Positions 61,831-64,000 of a stretch of 64,000 bases of DNA are shown here, in pieces. Position 1 is the stretch's first letter. The number at the start of each line of letters is the position of its first letter. This DNA is from Gloeopeniophorella convolvens (lineage: Eukaryota > Basidiomycota > Agaricomycetes > Russulales). The notes beneath the pieces are model-generated. The model searched no databases. It was not told the origin of the DNA and was given only the letters and a program-made list of their open reading frames with translations. The stretch covers positions 62,001-126,000 of the forward strand of contig WTXD01000015.1 of assembly GCA_022496205.1 (NCBI GenBank). The letters run 5' to 3'. Position numbers and translations under genes: made by a program.

Positions 61831-64000
61831 TCATAGGTAGAAGGGTATTCCATAGATTACCGGCGCCGCACCGGTAATATACTTTAGTTTACAAGCATCT
61901 CTTGCCTCTGCCAGCGCAGTGACAACGGACGTCCCATCCTTGGCAGAGTCCTTACGTTTCGCCTTGAGCGCTTCCGGGGTTAGATGCATTTTGTCAAAGA
62001 CCGCTTGCGTAAGTTTGTCAATGTCACGATCTGTCACATCCCAAAGGTTTGCTACCAGAGTGGGGCTGCGGCATTCGTGAGGTTGGCACATTAACTGCGC
62101 AGCAAGGAGAGCACCTACCAGCCTGCGAGCGCATAGTTGTAGGGCGTTCCAATACGATCAAACATGCCCATGTCCCTGAGCAGACCAGATGAACAGCCCC
62201 ACAACATTGTTGCCGCGCACCGCGGCAACTGCCGGATCTTGTGCGAACGTATGTACTGTTCTCCACCCCCATGCCCAAAGTAGCTGAAGCAAGCGGTATC
62301 AGCATAGTTCCCGAGAAGAGGAGGTATAAGACGCACATCAGCAGCTCATGGCTCGTGAGAGCACTGGTAAATTCTTGTTCGCTAGGCGCGCGGCCAATGA
62401 TACCATCCCACCCAACTGTGCGCATACTCTTCAACCAAGGTGAGAAGCGTCGCTCGGTGCCCTTCAGGTCGCCACTCGGATTCAAGATGTAGTACGCATT
62501 GGCTGCATCGAGCTGGGTGCGTCCGTTGTACCTCTCCGCGTCGGGTAAACCAGAGCCTCTTGCACGCCGCGCGAACTCCAGCGAGTCAAGGAGGAAGTCC
62601 ACGTTTGGAATGCGGCTGACGCTCCGCCCGCGCAGGACGGGGATCGACTCCCATGGGATTTCCTGCAGGCTCCTGGTGAGCACCAGGAACACGTGTTCGT
62701 CCTCCAGCTGGATGGCGCGGTCGCGCACGCGCGCCGTGTGCTCCTCGAGGGCCGCGCGCAGGTCAACCACCACGTGGTCGATGTCCACCTCCGCAATAGC
62801 AACCTGCAGGCCTTGGAACTGGCACAGATCGAGGATGAAATAAACGAGGTCTTCGAGCTCCTCGTCCCGGCATTTTGGCGAGAGCCGAGAGAAGCACTCG
62901 AGCAGCGAGCCGTCGAGCTGCATGTGTGTGCTCTGCTTCTTGCCCTGGGCCCCAATGGCCCGCTCAAAGATCTTCTCCAAACGAACCCGGAATTCTGTAG
63001 GGCTTCCTCAGGGACTGTCACCGATTCACGAGAATGGTCTATGGAATAATCGATTAGGTGATGGAAAACAAAAGCTAGAGAGTCAAACCTTGAAGGCCCC
63101 GAACCAGCAGAACTCTATGCTCTCCAGCAGCTCCTTCAGCCTTTTGTCAAGTGCTCCGCGGTCTGCCCACCAGGCCGCGCGCGCACCTTGGTCTTGCCCC
63201 TTGACATTAATTGCGCTTTTTGTACTTTCGTCACTGAGACGGATGATCTCTCTGAGTTCCGAGATCGCGTCTTCGAAGGCGAGATGCTCGTCGTCCTCGG
63301 TCTCTCTCCGCCCTTTCAGTGGCAGTGAGAAGACGAGTGGCTGCTGTTCCGCACGTTGTCTTGTCACAAATAAGGTGTTTTGATCTTCCGTTACGCAGAT
63401 ATGCACGACGGTCCAGTTCTTCGGCAACCTATCCACCTTGGAGCGAAGCAGGTCTGCAGAGTCGAATGGCAGCCGTTGATACTTTTCGCGGATATATCGC
63501 CAATATTCGGTGAGGAACAAGTCTTCAGCCCCATCTTCGCTGTCATCATCTGAATCGAATGGGGATGGGGCCAGTGTTTTCATCCTGGTTTTGGCGGCAG
63601 CCGGTTGCTCCCCTGTGACATTTAAGAGAGGCCAACAAAGATCATCTTGCGTTCTGAAGGAAGGAAGTTTATATGATATGACTTCGAGCAGTTCGCGCCT
63701 CAAGGTGATATTGGCACATGCATCTATAGCCAACCATCGTCAGTTACCTCGACTGTGTCGAAGGGAAAAGACTTACCCAATAAGTTCGCGATAAGAAGGG
63801 AGCTATCATTGGCTCCTAGGGATGATTGATACGACCGTATCAAAGCCAAAGAACTTGCAGCTTCTCGGACCCGGGGCACCTTTCCGCGGCGCGCAGAAAT
63901 AGTCAAATTTGAGTAGAACAGCCTCTCAGCATCGGTGAGCGTTCGCATTATCGTCTGAGCTGATGGAGTCGCCAAGAGAGACTGGTCATCAGATAGGCCC
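61831..64000 (-). CDS. ESP1: Separase (peptidase C50), C-terminal part, 5' end outside window
   Basis: Visible exons: 64000-63777 (partial), 63723-63089, about 62974-62337, 62283-62119 and 62065-61831. The catalytic dyad is present: His in YFGHGGGEQYIRS and Cys in LWGCSSG, followed by CPTLVANLWDVTDRDID. Separase cleaves the cohesin subunit Scc1/Rad21 at anaphase onset and is held inactive by securin. The start of the middle exon is unresolved: after GAFK the frame cannot be carried cleanly into FRVRLEKIFERAIG, because codons upstream of 62974 run into a TGA at about 63010. A missed intron, an unusual splice site or an indel may explain this. About 600 C-terminal residues are in view; full separases are much longer. 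Confidence 0.85.

Overview
This is nuclear DNA from a filamentous fungus, almost certainly a basidiomycete of the class Agaricomycetes. The signs are genes split by many 45-65 nt GT-AG introns, a Plavaka-type (CACTA-like) transposon, F-box and fungal-type kinase pseudogenes of the kind common in mushroom genomes, and a set of housekeeping genes in an unordered, eukaryotic arrangement. All gene models were spliced by hand by reading frames across candidate introns. Where an exon list is given, every junction keeps frame unless stated otherwise.

Layout. 0.1-1.1 kb: a C2H2 zinc-finger gene (-). 1.1-5.4 kb: gene-poor, ending in a block of short interspersed repeats flanked by inverted copies. 5.9-8.2 kb: an F-box-like relic and a decayed protein-kinase gene. 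8.8-9.3 kb: a small membrane protein (-). 10.0-13.0 kb: a very GC-rich convergent pair, RPA3 (+) and an ASCC2-like CUE-domain gene (-). 14.5-15.3 kb: UBC4-type E2 enzyme (+). 15.8-16.3 kb: a MITE-like element with long inverted ends. 16.4-19.5 kb: a tandem pair of paralogues of unknown function (-). 20.1-28.4 kb: a Plavaka-like transposon with two genes; its transposase is broken by a solo-LTR-like insert. 28.7-29.6 kb: an emopamil-binding-protein (EBP/EXPERA) gene. 32.1 kb: a tRNA-Trp-like gene. 34.1-57.7 kb: five paralogous major-facilitator sugar transporters (two +, two -, one +). The ATG11 autophagy scaffold gene (48.7-53.6 kb) lies between the fourth and fifth. 58.7-59.1 kb: RPB10/RPABC5 (-). 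60.2-61.6 kb: a DUF4436 membrane protein (+). 61.8-64.0 kb: the catalytic C-terminal part of separase (-), cut by the window edge.

How the genes relate. There is no operon-like logic. The one functional grouping is the sugar-porter cluster: all five copies share intron positions and a TATA box 75-90 bp upstream of the start codon. The minus-strand pair carries an extra intron that the others lack, so the copies can be ordered by descent (two tandem duplications plus a separate lineage). RPA3 carries two ACGCGT boxes just upstream, the classical G1/S signal for replication genes. The most unusual items are two GC-AG introns, a start codon isolated on its own exon in RPB10, a 14-nt exon in EBP, the nested transposon whose inserted LTR supplies the stop codon, the inverted-repeat and GGGCAGGACT repeat elements, and the unrecognised tandem gene pair at 16.4-19.5 kb.
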